16,473 bases of DNA from contig DASRMF010000031.1 in NCBI GenBank assembly GCA_035648055.1, positions 1 to 16,473 on the forward strand, read 5' to 3'. Positions 1 through 7,221 of the stretch are shown here, piece after piece. Made by a program: the position numbers and the translations under genes. Below the pieces are notes generated by a model. The model was not told where the DNA came from, did not search any database, and was given only the letters and a program-made list of their open reading frames with translations. The DNA is from Sediminicultor sp035648055 (GTDB taxonomy: Bacteria > Atribacterota > Phoenicimicrobiia > Phoenicimicrobiales > Phoenicimicrobiaceae). The first letter of the stretch is position 1. Each line of letters opens with the position of its first letter.

Positions 1-366
1 GCTTATTCTTTGCGCCACAATATAGAAGCAGGATTAGAAAGTGGGTTAGAGTTGGCAGATGATTGTATTATGGTAGGAGGGGCAACGAGATCTCCATTGT
101 GGATGAAGATGTTTTCGGATGTAACCGGATATCCCATAAAAACCCTCGCACAAAATGTGGAGGCTCCTTATGGAGATGCCTTGTTAGCTGGTGTTGGAAC
201 AGGGGTTTTAGATTCTTACGAAAGGATAAAGGATTGGGTGCGATTCGATAGAACGATTTATCCCGATAAAAAGGCAAAAAAGATATACGATCAGTATTTT
301 ATAGAATACAAGAAAGCTTATGAAGCTTTGAAGGATATTATGAAAAGGTTAGGCAAAATAAATTGA
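1..366 (+). CDS. FGGY-family carbohydrate kinase, C-terminal fragment (xylulokinase-like)
   Basis: This is the last 121 codons of a gene that begins before the window; the frame is open from base 1 and ends at TGA 364-366. The FGGY kinase C-terminal signature is visible: VGGATRSPLWMKMFSDVTG, then a region reading EAPYGDALLAGVGTG, which matches the adenine-binding/C-terminal lobe of xylulokinase-type enzymes. The tail is rich in Tyr and Lys, as is usual after the kinase fold. Family members phosphorylate pentoses, polyols or related sugars with ATP in the cytoplasm. The sugar ABC importer that starts 404 bases downstream fits a sugar-use locus, but the gap with its hairpins suggests a separate transcript. 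The exact sugar cannot be told from this fragment. An internal TTG at 10 is not a real start, because the frame continues upstream of it. Confidence 0.88.
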   Translation, partial: AYSLRHNIEAGLESGLELADDCIMVGGATRSPLWMKMFSDVTGYPIKTLAQNVEAPYGDALLAGVGTGVLDSYERIKDWVRFDRTIYPDKKAKKIYDQYFIEYKKAYEALKDIMKRLGKIN

Positions 367-466
367 AGTGCGTCCCCCTCTATAAAATAGGGAATCTTCT
401 TTGCTACATCAGAAAAGTTTCGTAGACATATCTCCCTCTGCTTTAGAATATTTTACATATTTTGGG

Positions 467-488
467 GAGGTATACTACTGGATACCTC
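467..488 (+). promoter_or_regulatory. Hairpin, 7-bp perfect stem
   Basis: GAGGTAT (467-473) pairs with ATACCTC (482-488) around an 8-base loop. No T-run follows, so on its own it is not a terminator. It sits 14 bases before the next hairpin and may be part of one folded RNA element. Confidence 0.45.
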
Positions 489-502
489 TATCGCGGATGA
501 CG

Positions 503-526
503 GAGTAGATTACCGCTACTCTTTTT
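503..526 (+). terminator. Putative intrinsic terminator
   Basis: GAGTAG (503-508) pairs with CTACTC (516-521) around a 7-base loop, followed directly by TTTTT (522-526). The stem is short, so strength is doubtful. It would end transcripts from the upstream FGGY kinase or act as an attenuator for the importer operon. Confidence 0.4.
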
Positions 527-532
527 CAATGA

Positions 533-573
533 GAATCGAAGTGGCTAAACTTCCTGAAATTGGTTTCCGATTC
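533..573 (+). promoter_or_regulatory. Long imperfect hairpin in leader
   Basis: GAATCG (533-538) pairs with CGATTC (568-573), and inside it AAAC (547-550) pairs with GTTT (563-566). A competing pairing, GAAG (538-541) with CTTC (550-553), is also possible. Two mutually exclusive folds would suit a switch, but this is only inferred from the sequence. Confidence 0.35.
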
Positions 574-691
574 GAGATGATAAAAATAAAAAAAATATAT
601 TATTTAAGCAGGAATTAATTAAATTATGTAGAATAAGGAACATACAAGAACTTTGAATTTGTACAGCTGTCCCCTGACAAAGTTAAGTGAA

Positions 692-700
692 GGGAGGTGA
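692..700 (+). promoter_or_regulatory. Orphan Shine-Dalgarno-like site (possible mRNA-stabilising ribosome site)
   Basis: GGGAGGTGA closely matches the anti-16S consensus but has no start codon at a useful distance. It lies 79 bases before the binding-protein ATG, which has its own AAGGAGG at 755-761. A similar orphan site stands before the second binding-protein gene (9220-9229). Orphan sites of this type (STAB-SD) are known to stabilise mRNA 5' ends by holding ribosomes. Confidence 0.4.
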
Positions 701-770
701 AGGAAGAATTTAGTCAATAAGAAATAAGAAGGAAGTTACGATATTAAATTTTTTAAGGAGGTTTGTTTCT

Positions 771-2045
771 ATGAAAAAGTTATTTACTATTTTTATTTTT
801 GTACTTCTTCTGTCTATGACAGTTAATTCCGTTACTGCTATGGAAATTACTTTCTGGACTCACGAGGACCCCAATAGAACGGAAATTGAAGATAGATATA
901 TTGCTGAATTTGAGCAGGCAAATCCGGGAGTTACTATCAAGAGAGTTACCAGCGGTTCAGGTCAAATCCAGGAATTGGTTTTGACTGCCTTTGCCGCAAA
1001 TCAGGGTCCGGATATCTTCAATATGTCGATTGAAGATGAATATGCCTATATAGCTAATGAGCGTCTTGCTCCCCTCGATTTTCAGGCGGCAGGTTATCCC
1101 AGTTTGCAGGCAGTTTACGATGCTTATATGCCCGGGGTGTTAGATCCGGTAACCTATAAAGGACAAGTTTATGGACTGCCATTAGAATTAACTAATTGGT
1201 GTATCTTTATTAATAAAAAAGTATTTAGAGATGCTGGATTAGATCCTGAAAAGGATTATCCCAAAACCTGGGAAGAAATGGTGGAGGTATCAGATAAGTT
1301 ATGTATACGCGAAGGTGAAATTCTTAACAGAAGAGGATTTGATTTCAGATACCCCTATTATCTTGTAGCCATGGTACCTATGGTTGAACAACTCGGAGGA
1401 CAGTTAATTAGCGATGATGGTAAAACTGCCATTGTCAATGACGAAGCCTGGCTAAAATTTCTTAAATTTATGCAGGAATGGGGTCCCAGCGGTAGAAATC
1501 TCGGTTCACCGACTTATACTAATGCCAGAAAGCTTTTCAATATGGATAATAATGATATAGGCATGTGTCATACCGGCCTTTATCAGATAGGAAGGATTAA
1601 TGCAGATAATCCTGCTTTTTATGAAAGCAAAGAGTGGATGGTTGTTCCCTTCCCGCAATTCAAAGATGCGGTAAAGGATGTTTCTGCAGCCTATTATGGA
1701 CATTATTATATGGTCAATGGTCAGAAACCGAAAGAAAATCAGCAAATAGCCTGGAAATTTGTTGCTTATATGCTCAGCCATTCCGAAGAATATCTGACTA
1801 AAGTCAATATTGTCCAGCCTACAGTTGAACTGATGAGTTCAGAAACCTATAAGTCTATGCCTTACTCCGATGTGTTTACCAATGATATGGCAAAAGGTCA
1901 TATCGTATATTATGGAGAGAATAGTGCCAAAATTCAGTCACATATCAGGGAAGCAGTAGAATCAGTCATGTTAGCCGGCGTCTCACCGGAAGATGCATTG
2001 AAAACATTAAAGAGAAAAGTTCAGGAAGTACTCGACGAAGAATAA
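771..2045 (+). CDS. Sugar ABC transporter extracellular solute-binding protein (family 1)
   Basis: This 424-residue protein captures a carbohydrate in the periplasm and delivers it to the permeases encoded next. Residues 1-23 form a signal peptide (basic MKK, a hydrophobic core, then VTA before the mature start). No lipobox cysteine is present, so the protein is probably soluble in a periplasm. The mature N-terminus ITFWTHEDPN, followed by EFEQANPGVTIKRV, and the later GPDIFNM, YGLPLE and INKKVFRDAGLD are typical of the UgpB/MalE-like family 1 fold. The length is normal for the family. The ATG has a strong AAGGAGG nine bases upstream. A strong hairpin follows the stop codon and may raise the amount of this subunit over the permeases. 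The ligand cannot be told; an oligosaccharide or a sugar for the upstream FGGY kinase is reasonable. Confidence 0.93.
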   Translation: MKKLFTIFIFVLLLSMTVNSVTAMEITFWTHEDPNRTEIEDRYIAEFEQANPGVTIKRVTSGSGQIQELVLTAFAANQGPDIFNMSIEDEYAYIANERLAPLDFQAAGYPSLQAVYDAYMPGVLDPVTYKGQVYGLPLELTNWCIFINKKVFRDAGLDPEKDYPKTWEEMVEVSDKLCIREGEILNRRGFDFRYPYYLVAMVPMVEQLGGQLISDDGKTAIVNDEAWLKFLKFMQEWGPSGRNLGSPTYTNARKLFNMDNNDIGMCHTGLYQIGRINADNPAFYESKEWMVVPFPQFKDAVKDVSAAYYGHYYMVNGQKPKENQQIAWKFVAYMLSHSEEYLTKVNIVQPTVELMSSETYKSMPYSDVFTNDMAKGHIVYYGENSAKIQSHIREAVESVMLAGVSPEDALKTLKRKVQEVLDEE

Positions 2046-2056
2046 TAGTTTTTTAA

Positions 2057-2105
2057 TTAAAACTACAGGGCTGGGTTATTGTTTAGCTCAGCCCTGTAGT
2101 TATCA
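2057..2105 (+). promoter_or_regulatory. Intercistronic stem-loop after binding-protein gene
   Basis: AACTACAGGGCTG (2061-2073) pairs perfectly with CAGCCCTGTAGTT (2089-2101); with two G-U pairs the stem extends to about 17 bp around a short loop. No T-run follows on the + strand, so it looks like an mRNA-stabilising or ribosome/exonuclease-blocking hairpin rather than a full terminator. It lies between the binding-protein stop and the permease ribosome site, where malE-malF-type operons also place hairpins. Confidence 0.75.
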
Positions 2106-2122
2106 CAGAAGGAGTGTAGTTG

Positions 2123-3034
2123 ATGAGCAAACGGATATCAAGCTATAGTGTTGAACGGAAAAAAGCCCGCTGGGGATGGATATTCGTTACCCCGACACTC
2201 ATCTTTTTTTCCCTCTTTAGCTTCTATCCGATTTTTAATGCCCTTTATACCAGTCTATTCAAGAAAAAGCTGTTATCCTTAAAACCACCTGATTTCATCG
2301 GGCTTGATAATTATAGTTATCTTCTTAAATCCCCGGATTTCTGGGATTCTATAAGAGCTACAGTGATTTTTACTCTAGGGACTTTTGTACCACTTTTGAT
2401 TTTTAGTCTCATATTTGCTATTTTTATAATGTCCAGAAAGAGATTTCAGAATTTTTTTCAGATAGCCTATTATTCTCCGGCTGTTTTGTCATCCGTAGTG
2501 GCTGCGGTAATCTGGCTATTAATCTTTGACCCCAGGGGGCTGGGTAATCAGTGGCTAAATTTGATGATGAACACCCCCGGCATTGACCATAAGTGGCTGG
2601 CTAATTCAATCATGGTTCAAATGTCTACTATGCTGGTTTATTTTTGGAAATATGTGGGTTATTTCACTATAATCTTTATTGTAGGATTGGCATCGATTCC
2701 TCAAAGTATCTATGAAGCTGCTAAAATAGATGGAGCAAATGATTGGAAAAATTTTTGGTATATTACTCTTCCTCTTTTGAAACCTACTACTATTTTAGTT
2801 TCTATTATTTCTATGCTTCAGTGTTTGAGAACCTTTAGTACCCAATATTTATTTACTCAAGGAGGAGCACCGTTGGCTCCGATAAATGTCATTACTTTAA
2901 ATATTTATCATACTGCCATAAGAGATCATCAGATTGGCAGAGCAAGTGCGATGAGTATTATTTTATTTGTTATTATGATGTTATTTACCTGGGTGCAATT
3001 TAAAACTTCCCGGGCTGATGAAATCAGTTATTAA
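2123..3034 (+). CDS. Sugar ABC transporter permease (MalF/UgpA-like)
   Basis: This is an inner-membrane subunit of the importer whose binding protein is encoded just upstream; about 303 residues with six or so hydrophobic segments. The first segment follows a basic N-terminus (WIFVTPTLIFFSLFSFYPI). The EAA loop that docks on the ATPase is clear near residues 198-217 (EAAKIDGANDWKNFWYITLP). I chose the ATG at 2123 because AAGGAG (2109-2114) lies eight bases before it; an in-frame TTG at 2120 is possible but less well placed. The next permease follows after 14 bases. No ATPase gene for this importer occurs in the window, so a shared MsmK/UgpC-type ATPase from elsewhere, or one encoded upstream, is probably used. 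Confidence 0.92.
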   Translation: MSKRISSYSVERKKARWGWIFVTPTLIFFSLFSFYPIFNALYTSLFKKKLLSLKPPDFIGLDNYSYLLKSPDFWDSIRATVIFTLGTFVPLLIFSLIFAIFIMSRKRFQNFFQIAYYSPAVLSSVVAAVIWLLIFDPRGLGNQWLNLMMNTPGIDHKWLANSIMVQMSTMLVYFWKYVGYFTIIFIVGLASIPQSIYEAAKIDGANDWKNFWYITLPLLKPTTILVSIISMLQCLRTFSTQYLFTQGGAPLAPINVITLNIYHTAIRDHQIGRASAMSIILFVIMMLFTWVQFKTSRADEISY

Positions 3035-3048
3035 GGAGAATATTTTTT

Positions 3049-3924
3049 ATGAGTTATACCTTGCAAAGAAGAAAGCATAAGATTAACCGTCAATCCTTAA
3101 TAATAGATATACTTATCTGGGTGTTTCTCATTCTTGCAGCTTTATTTATCCTTGCTCCTATAATATTTATGTTTACTGCCTCTCTAATGCCGGCAAATGA
3201 TATCTTAAAAATGCCTTATCGTTGGATCCCGAAAGGCTTCTATTGGCAGAATTATTGGCAGGGGATAAGGGGGAATGACGCAAGCTTTACCTATATCAGA
3301 AATATTTTAAATTCCTTAATAGTAGCTTCAGTGGTATCTGCTACTACGGTAATTTTATCAGCTCTGGCCGGATTTGGTCTGGCTAAATATTATTTCAAAG
3401 GCAGGGCCGTGGTTTTTATGTTAATTATGGCCACTATGATGATACCCTTTGAAGCCATAATGATTCCTCTTTATTTAGTCACTACTAAATTAGGAATTCA
3501 GGATTCTTATGCCGGATTAATAGCTCCTTTTTTGGTGAATGCGTTTGGTGTTTTTCTAATGAGACAATTTTACATTACTTTTCCTGATGAAATATTGGAT
3601 GCAGCCAGAATAGACGGAGCGAGTGAACTAATGATTTTCAGAACAATTATTTTACCGAATAGTGTCCCGGCTATGGCAACTCTGGCCATTCTTACTTTCA
3701 AAGCTCAATGGGATAATCTGCTTTGGCCATTGCTGGTGGTGCAGAGTGAAGAGATGAAGACCATACCTTTATATATTGTTAAATTTATGGCTGAAAAACA
3801 TACTGATGAGGGGGCAATGATGGCAGTAGCTGCAATAGCGAGCATTCCGATATTGATTGTATTTTTTAAACTATCTAAATATTTCCTGGGCGGTGCAGCC
3901 CTATATTCATCAAGGAAAGGATAA
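3049..3924 (+). CDS. Sugar ABC transporter permease (MalG/UgpE-like)
   Basis: This is the second membrane subunit of the sugar importer, 291 residues, pairing with the MalF-like permease encoded 14 bases upstream. A membrane segment follows the basic N-terminus (residues about 19-45), and more occur at about 85-112, 120-145, 155-175 and 255-275. The EAA-type loop is near residues 184-204 (DAARIDGASELMIFRTIILP). The C-terminus, ending LGGAALYSSRKG, resembles the LxxGLTAGAVKG end of MalG/UgpE proteins. AAGGAG at 3033-3038, overlapping the previous stop, serves as its ribosome site. Translation is probably coupled to the upstream permease. The sugar is unknown. Confidence 0.93.
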   Translation: MSYTLQRRKHKINRQSLIIDILIWVFLILAALFILAPIIFMFTASLMPANDILKMPYRWIPKGFYWQNYWQGIRGNDASFTYIRNILNSLIVASVVSATTVILSALAGFGLAKYYFKGRAVVFMLIMATMMIPFEAIMIPLYLVTTKLGIQDSYAGLIAPFLVNAFGVFLMRQFYITFPDEILDAARIDGASELMIFRTIILPNSVPAMATLAILTFKAQWDNLLWPLLVVQSEEMKTIPLYIVKFMAEKHTDEGAMMAVAAIASIPILIVFFKLSKYFLGGAALYSSRKG

Positions 3925-3935
3925 TAAAAATAATT

Positions 3936-4502
3936 ATGAAGAGACTTTACATTTTTGATATGGGGGGTGTCCTGTGTTGTGACTTTAATAATATTCCCGT
4001 TATAAGCAATTATCTTGAAATTACCGAAGAAAATTTTTTCATTTATTCCGGTGAAAATTTTAGAAAACTTCTTGACGGAAAAATTGACAGTAATGAATTT
4101 TGGGTAAGATTTTCTTTAAGATATGGTAAGAAAGTAGAAGAAGAATTATTTGGTAAGTTTTTTAACCCGGGAATAATCCAGGGAACAAAGGATATAATAG
4201 AAGAGCTAAGAAATAATTCAAGAGTTGTTTGCGGCACCAACACCATTGATTCGCATTATTATTATCTTTTAAATCAAGGTAGTTATAAAATCTTCGATGA
4301 GGTTTACGCCTCTACCTTAATGGGCATATCCAAACCTGATCCGGATTTTTACTGGCATATTTTAAATAAGGAGGGGATTAAGCCCGAAAACACAATCTTT
4401 GTGGATGATACCGAAGAAAATATCATTTCTGCTCAAAAAATCGGTATCAAGTCCATCCTTTTTACCGATCCTGTTTCTTTAAAAACTAGATTAAAGAATT
4501 AA
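3936..4502 (+). CDS. HAD-superfamily phosphatase (YihX-like)
   Basis: This 188-residue protein carries the four HAD motifs: the nucleophile Asp8 in FDMGGVL, motif II TNT at 101-103, Lys133 in SKPDPDFY, and the acidic pair Asp157-Asp158 in VDDTEENI. The usual second Asp of the DxD motif is Gly10, as in the YihX group (DxGNV), whose E. coli member removes phosphate from alpha-D-glucose 1-phosphate. A small helical cap lies between residues about 15 and 80. It starts 11 bases after the last permease stop and lacks a well-spaced Shine-Dalgarno site (AAGGAAAGG ends 15 bases upstream), so it is probably translated by coupling and at a low level. Role inferred: dephosphorylating a sugar phosphate made from the imported sugar. 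The exact substrate is not readable from sequence. Confidence 0.85.
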   Translation: MKRLYIFDMGGVLCCDFNNIPVISNYLEITEENFFIYSGENFRKLLDGKIDSNEFWVRFSLRYGKKVEEELFGKFFNPGIIQGTKDIIEELRNNSRVVCGTNTIDSHYYYLLNQGSYKIFDEVYASTLMGISKPDPDFYWHILNKEGIKPENTIFVDDTEENIISAQKIGIKSILFTDPVSLKTRLKN

Positions 4503-4535
4503 TGACTATTCATAAAATTAAGAAAAACAAATGTA

Positions 4536-4588
4536 GAGGCTCGATTCATCAGGCCTCGAAGTTTTTAATCCCACTTAAGTGAGTTTTT
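4536..4588 (+). terminator. Putative terminator region of sugar operon
   Basis: GAGGC (4536-4540) pairs with GCCTC (4553-4557) and is followed after four bases by TTTTT (4562-4566). A second element follows: the palindrome CACTTAAGTG (4572-4581), then TTTTT (4584-4588). Each stem is short, but two in tandem between convincing operons, both followed by T-runs, make termination here likely. Confidence 0.5.
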
Positions 4589-4667
4589 AATGAATAAGTC
4601 AGTTCCTCATTGTCTTTCTTTTGAGTTGATTTAAGAATAGTTTTACCTTTAAATATATATAAGATAA

Positions 4668-4676
4668 TGTTATAAT
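4668..4676 (+). promoter_or_regulatory. Extended -10 promoter for the amidohydrolase operon
   Basis: TGTTATAAT (4668-4676) is a perfect extended -10 element (TG, one base, TATAAT). The -35 at the expected distance is weak (TTTAAA near 4648-4653), as is allowed for extended -10 promoters. Transcription would start near 4683, giving a leader of about 35 bases before the GTG start at 4719. It lies just after the putative terminator, so it probably drives the whole downstream catabolic operon. Confidence 0.5.
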
Positions 4677-4718
4677 TAAAATAATTTCATTTAAAATGGG
4701 AAACAAAGAGGGGATAAT

Positions 4719-6095
4719 GTGCTAAGAATTAAAAATGCCCGGATTGTGAAAAATGAAGAGTTGAAAGAAGTAAATATATATGTTGAAAAGGGAAAAATAA
4801 AGGATATTGTGCCACAGGGTGAGGCTTTACTCCCTGTAAAAAAAGAAATTTATGCCAAAGGAAATGTAGTATTCCCTGGTTTTATTGACCCCCATGTCCA
4901 TTTTGATGACCCCGGGTTTACCGAAAGAGAAGATTTCGAAACCGGGACCAGGAGTGCGGCAGCTGGTGGCATTACCACAGTTATTGATATGCCTTGCACT
5001 TCTATTCCTCCGGTTACTAACGGTCCAAACTTTGATTACAAATTAAATATAGTAAAACCAAAAGCTTATGTGGATTTTGCTTTCTGGGGAGGAGTAACTC
5101 CTGAGCAGGTTGAATCAGGAGAATATAAGAGAAGTTTAAAAGAATTAAAAGATAGAGGCATTATTGGGGTAAAATTTTACACCATTTCCGGAATGGAACT
5201 CTATCCCAGAATGCCTGTCCCCGATATGGATAAAGCCTTCAGGGCGGCTAAAGAGTTGGATTTAGTTTGTGCAGTACATGCTGAAGATTATTATCTGGTG
5301 GATTATTATTCTCATCTGATGCAGAAGATGGGGAGAGAAGATCCCGAGAGTTGGTCTGAGGGAAGAACCTACGAAGCAGAGCCAAAAGCAATATGGTCTG
5401 TAGTGGGAATTACTGAAAAAGTCGGAAATAAACTTCACATCGTGCACCTTTCGACCAAGGCAGGGTTAAATATTATTCGCTGGGCGAAAACTCACGGAAT
5501 GGATACAACTACAGAAACCTGTCCCCAGTATTTAATTTTTACAGCAGAAGATTTTAAAAAGATGTGGTCAATATTAAAAATTGCTCCACCTTTACGCAAA
5601 GAAGAGGATAGGGAAGAACTTTGGAGAGGGTTGAAAGATGGTTCAATAGATTTTATTTGCACCGATCATGCAGCAGGGAAATATCCGGAGGAAAAATCAT
5701 TTCCTAATATTTGGAAAAATTATGCGGGTATCCCCGGTACACAGTTAGCCGTTTCAATCATGCTTCATTACGGATATCACCAAGGAAGGTTAACCTTGAG
5801 TGAGATTCAGAAACTGATGTCAGAAAATACAGCCAAAAGATATGGACTTTATCCTCAAAAAGGAATAATAAAAGTTGGGAGTGATGCAGATTTCACCATT
5901 ATAGATTTAGATAAGAAATGGGTGGTGGAACCATCAAGATTAGAAAGTAAAGGTAAATATTCTCCGCTTACCGGAAAAGAATTAACAGGACAGATTTATA
6001 TGACTATTGTTCGCGGGGAAGTAGTATACAAAGAGGACAAAGGAATTGTTGGAAATAAAGGATACGGAAAACTAATAAAGAATAAAACAAAATAG
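4719..6095 (+). CDS. Cyclic amidohydrolase (dihydroorotase / hydantoinase / allantoinase family)
   Basis: This 458-residue metal-dependent enzyme opens cyclic ureides (imides such as hydantoin, allantoin, dihydropyrimidine or dihydroorotate). Metal-site residues are visible: His59 and His61 in DPHVHFDDPG, the likely carbamylated Lys152 (GVKFYTISG), His187 (CAVHAEDY), His243 (HIVHLSTK) and Asp316 (CTDHAAGKYPEEK). The flanking small beta domain occupies both ends, with a C-terminal KVGSDADFTIIDLDKKW strand typical of the superfamily. The segment ETCPQYL (266-272) is hydantoinase/allantoinase-like. It starts at GTG 4719 with GAGGGG five bases upstream, behind an extended -10 promoter. It is followed by two carbamoyltransferases and a carbamate kinase, which points to a catabolic ring-opening step, not pyrimidine synthesis. 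Which ureide it opens is not settled by sequence; E. coli HyuA is the nearest contextual parallel. Confidence 0.9.
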   Translation: MLRIKNARIVKNEELKEVNIYVEKGKIKDIVPQGEALLPVKKEIYAKGNVVFPGFIDPHVHFDDPGFTEREDFETGTRSAAAGGITTVIDMPCTSIPPVTNGPNFDYKLNIVKPKAYVDFAFWGGVTPEQVESGEYKRSLKELKDRGIIGVKFYTISGMELYPRMPVPDMDKAFRAAKELDLVCAVHAEDYYLVDYYSHLMQKMGREDPESWSEGRTYEAEPKAIWSVVGITEKVGNKLHIVHLSTKAGLNIIRWAKTHGMDTTTETCPQYLIFTAEDFKKMWSILKIAPPLRKEEDREELWRGLKDGSIDFICTDHAAGKYPEEKSFPNIWKNYAGIPGTQLAVSIMLHYGYHQGRLTLSEIQKLMSENTAKRYGLYPQKGIIKVGSDADFTIIDLDKKWVVEPSRLESKGKYSPLTGKELTGQIYMTIVRGEVVYKEDKGIVGNKGYGKLIKNKTK

Positions 6096-6115
6096 AGTTT
6101 TTTATTCTTTATTAG
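6072..6115 (+). repeat. 16-bp perfect AT-rich inverted repeat spanning the stop codon
   Basis: CTAATAAAGAATAAAA (6072-6087) is the exact reverse complement of TTTTATTCTTTATTAG (6100-6115), with a 12-base loop that contains the amidohydrolase stop codon (6093-6095). It could act as a weak terminator or mRNA 3'-end protector between the amidohydrolase and the carbamoyltransferases. The remaining 100 bases up to 6215 are very A-rich, with a normal AAAGGAG site at 6200-6206. Confidence 0.6.
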
Positions 6116-6215
6116 CAATTTAGTTTAAATGTAAATAAAATAAAAAAAGAAATAAAAATACTAAGAAACTATTTAAGTTTTGTTAAAAAAAATATAATTT
6201 AAAGGAGTAAAAAAA

Positions 6216-7202
6216 ATGTTAACGAAATCACTAAAAGGTAAAGATTATATCAGTTTAATGGATTACTCAAAAGAAGAATTGGAGACTATTCTTGAGGTAG
6301 CTATGGACTTAAAGAGAAAATTAGCATTGGGAGAACCGCATGAATATCTAAAAAATAAAACTTTAGGAATGATTTTTGCTAATCCTTCCACTCGAACAAG
6401 AACTTCATTTGAAGCAGCAATGACCCAATTAGGCGGACATGCTCAATTCCACACCCCTGAGGTAATGCAGATTGCCCATCACGAAACCTGGATAGATACA
6501 GCCAAAGTATTGGACAGGTATATTGATGGAATAATGATTCGCATGTATGGAATAGGCAAGTATGGATCAGCCAGGGAAATATTAAATGTTATGGCTGAGA
6601 ATGCAGAAATTCCTATTTTCAATGCACTTGACGATAAAGAGCATCCTTGTCAGATTATTGCAGATATTATGACGATGATGGAAAAACTCGGTCCGAATTG
6701 GAAAGAGAAAAAGGTTGTAATGAGCTGGGCTTATTCTGACAGAGTAAAATCTCCCGGAGTTCCCCAAACCATGGCTCTTGCTGCATCTATCCTGGGGATG
6801 AATCTAACTCTTGCTTACCCCGAAAAGTACGATGTAGACCCTGAGTATATGGCTTTTGCCGATAAAGCAGCAGAAAAAAGCGGGGCAAAGATTGAAGTAG
6901 TGCATGATGTTTATGAAGCTTCAAAAGGGGCTGACGTTATTTATGCCAAGAGCTGGGGAAGTTTCTTAATGAACAACGAAGAAGATACCGAATATAGAAA
7001 GCAATTTAAAGAAGATTGGAAAATTTCCAAAAAGCATTTTGATATAGCTAATAAAAAGGCAATATTTATGCACTGCTTGCCAGCTGATAGAAATAAAGAA
7101 GTAACAGATGAAATAATTGATGGGCCTATGTCAGTGGTATATGACGAAGCGGAAAATAGGCTTCATACAGAAAAAGCAATCCTTGCTTTGTCAATGAAAT
7201 AA
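6216..7202 (+). CDS. Carbamoyltransferase, ornithine/YgeW-like (first paralog)
   Basis: This 328-residue protein belongs to the aspartate/ornithine carbamoyltransferase family. The carbamoyl-phosphate site is intact: STRTR at 58-62 and HPCQ at 143-146. The substrate side carries IAHHETWIDTAKVLDRY (86-102), like the OTC loop, and HCLPADR (286-292), the OTC/YgeW-type HCLP. SWAYSDRVKSPGVPQ (170-184) strongly recalls the WAYSPSYGKPLSVPQ stretch of E. coli YgeW, a knotted transcarbamylase; the classical ornithine-binding SMG motif is replaced by SWGSF. Unlike E. coli YgeW (about 400 residues) it has normal OTC length. With carbamate kinase in the same operon it probably works backwards, phosphorolysing a ureido compound to carbamoyl phosphate plus an amine in the cytoplasm. 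The start is ATG 6216 after AAAGGAG. True anabolic OTC is unlikely given the altered substrate motifs. Confidence 0.9.
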   Translation: MLTKSLKGKDYISLMDYSKEELETILEVAMDLKRKLALGEPHEYLKNKTLGMIFANPSTRTRTSFEAAMTQLGGHAQFHTPEVMQIAHHETWIDTAKVLDRYIDGIMIRMYGIGKYGSAREILNVMAENAEIPIFNALDDKEHPCQIIADIMTMMEKLGPNWKEKKVVMSWAYSDRVKSPGVPQTMALAASILGMNLTLAYPEKYDVDPEYMAFADKAAEKSGAKIEVVHDVYEASKGADVIYAKSWGSFLMNNEEDTEYRKQFKEDWKISKKHFDIANKKAIFMHCLPADRNKEVTDEIIDGPMSVVYDEAENRLHTEKAILALSMK

Positions 7203-7221
7203 AATTTAGGAGGCAATAAAA

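Larger units (their letters stand above)
367..770 (+). other. 404-base intergenic region with structured leader
   Basis: No convincing gene lies here. In order it holds: a hairpin at 467-488, a terminator-like hairpin at 503-526, a long imperfect hairpin at 533-573, an AT-rich block (about 580-650), an orphan Shine-Dalgarno-like run at 692-700, and the true ribosome binding site AAGGAGG at 755-761 for the next gene. I could not find a well-spaced -35/-10 pair. The region must end the kinase transcript and start the importer transcript, so an RNA-based control element is possible. I do not recognise it as a known riboswitch. Confidence 0.6.

Noticed and set aside
391..618. 75-codon open frame in the 404-base intergenic region
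   Set aside because: It has no start with a ribosome site, no recognisable motif, and overlaps the hairpins; the only in-frame ATG of note (529) gives about 29 codons.
2120..2122. TTG start for the first sugar permease
   Set aside because: The ATG at 2123 immediately follows in frame and has better spacing (eight bases) from AAGGAG.
6193..6198. TATAAT just upstream of the first carbamoyltransferase
   Set aside because: A transcript from it would start on top of the ribosome site (6200-6206), and no -35 at proper spacing is seen; the stretch is simply very A/T-rich.
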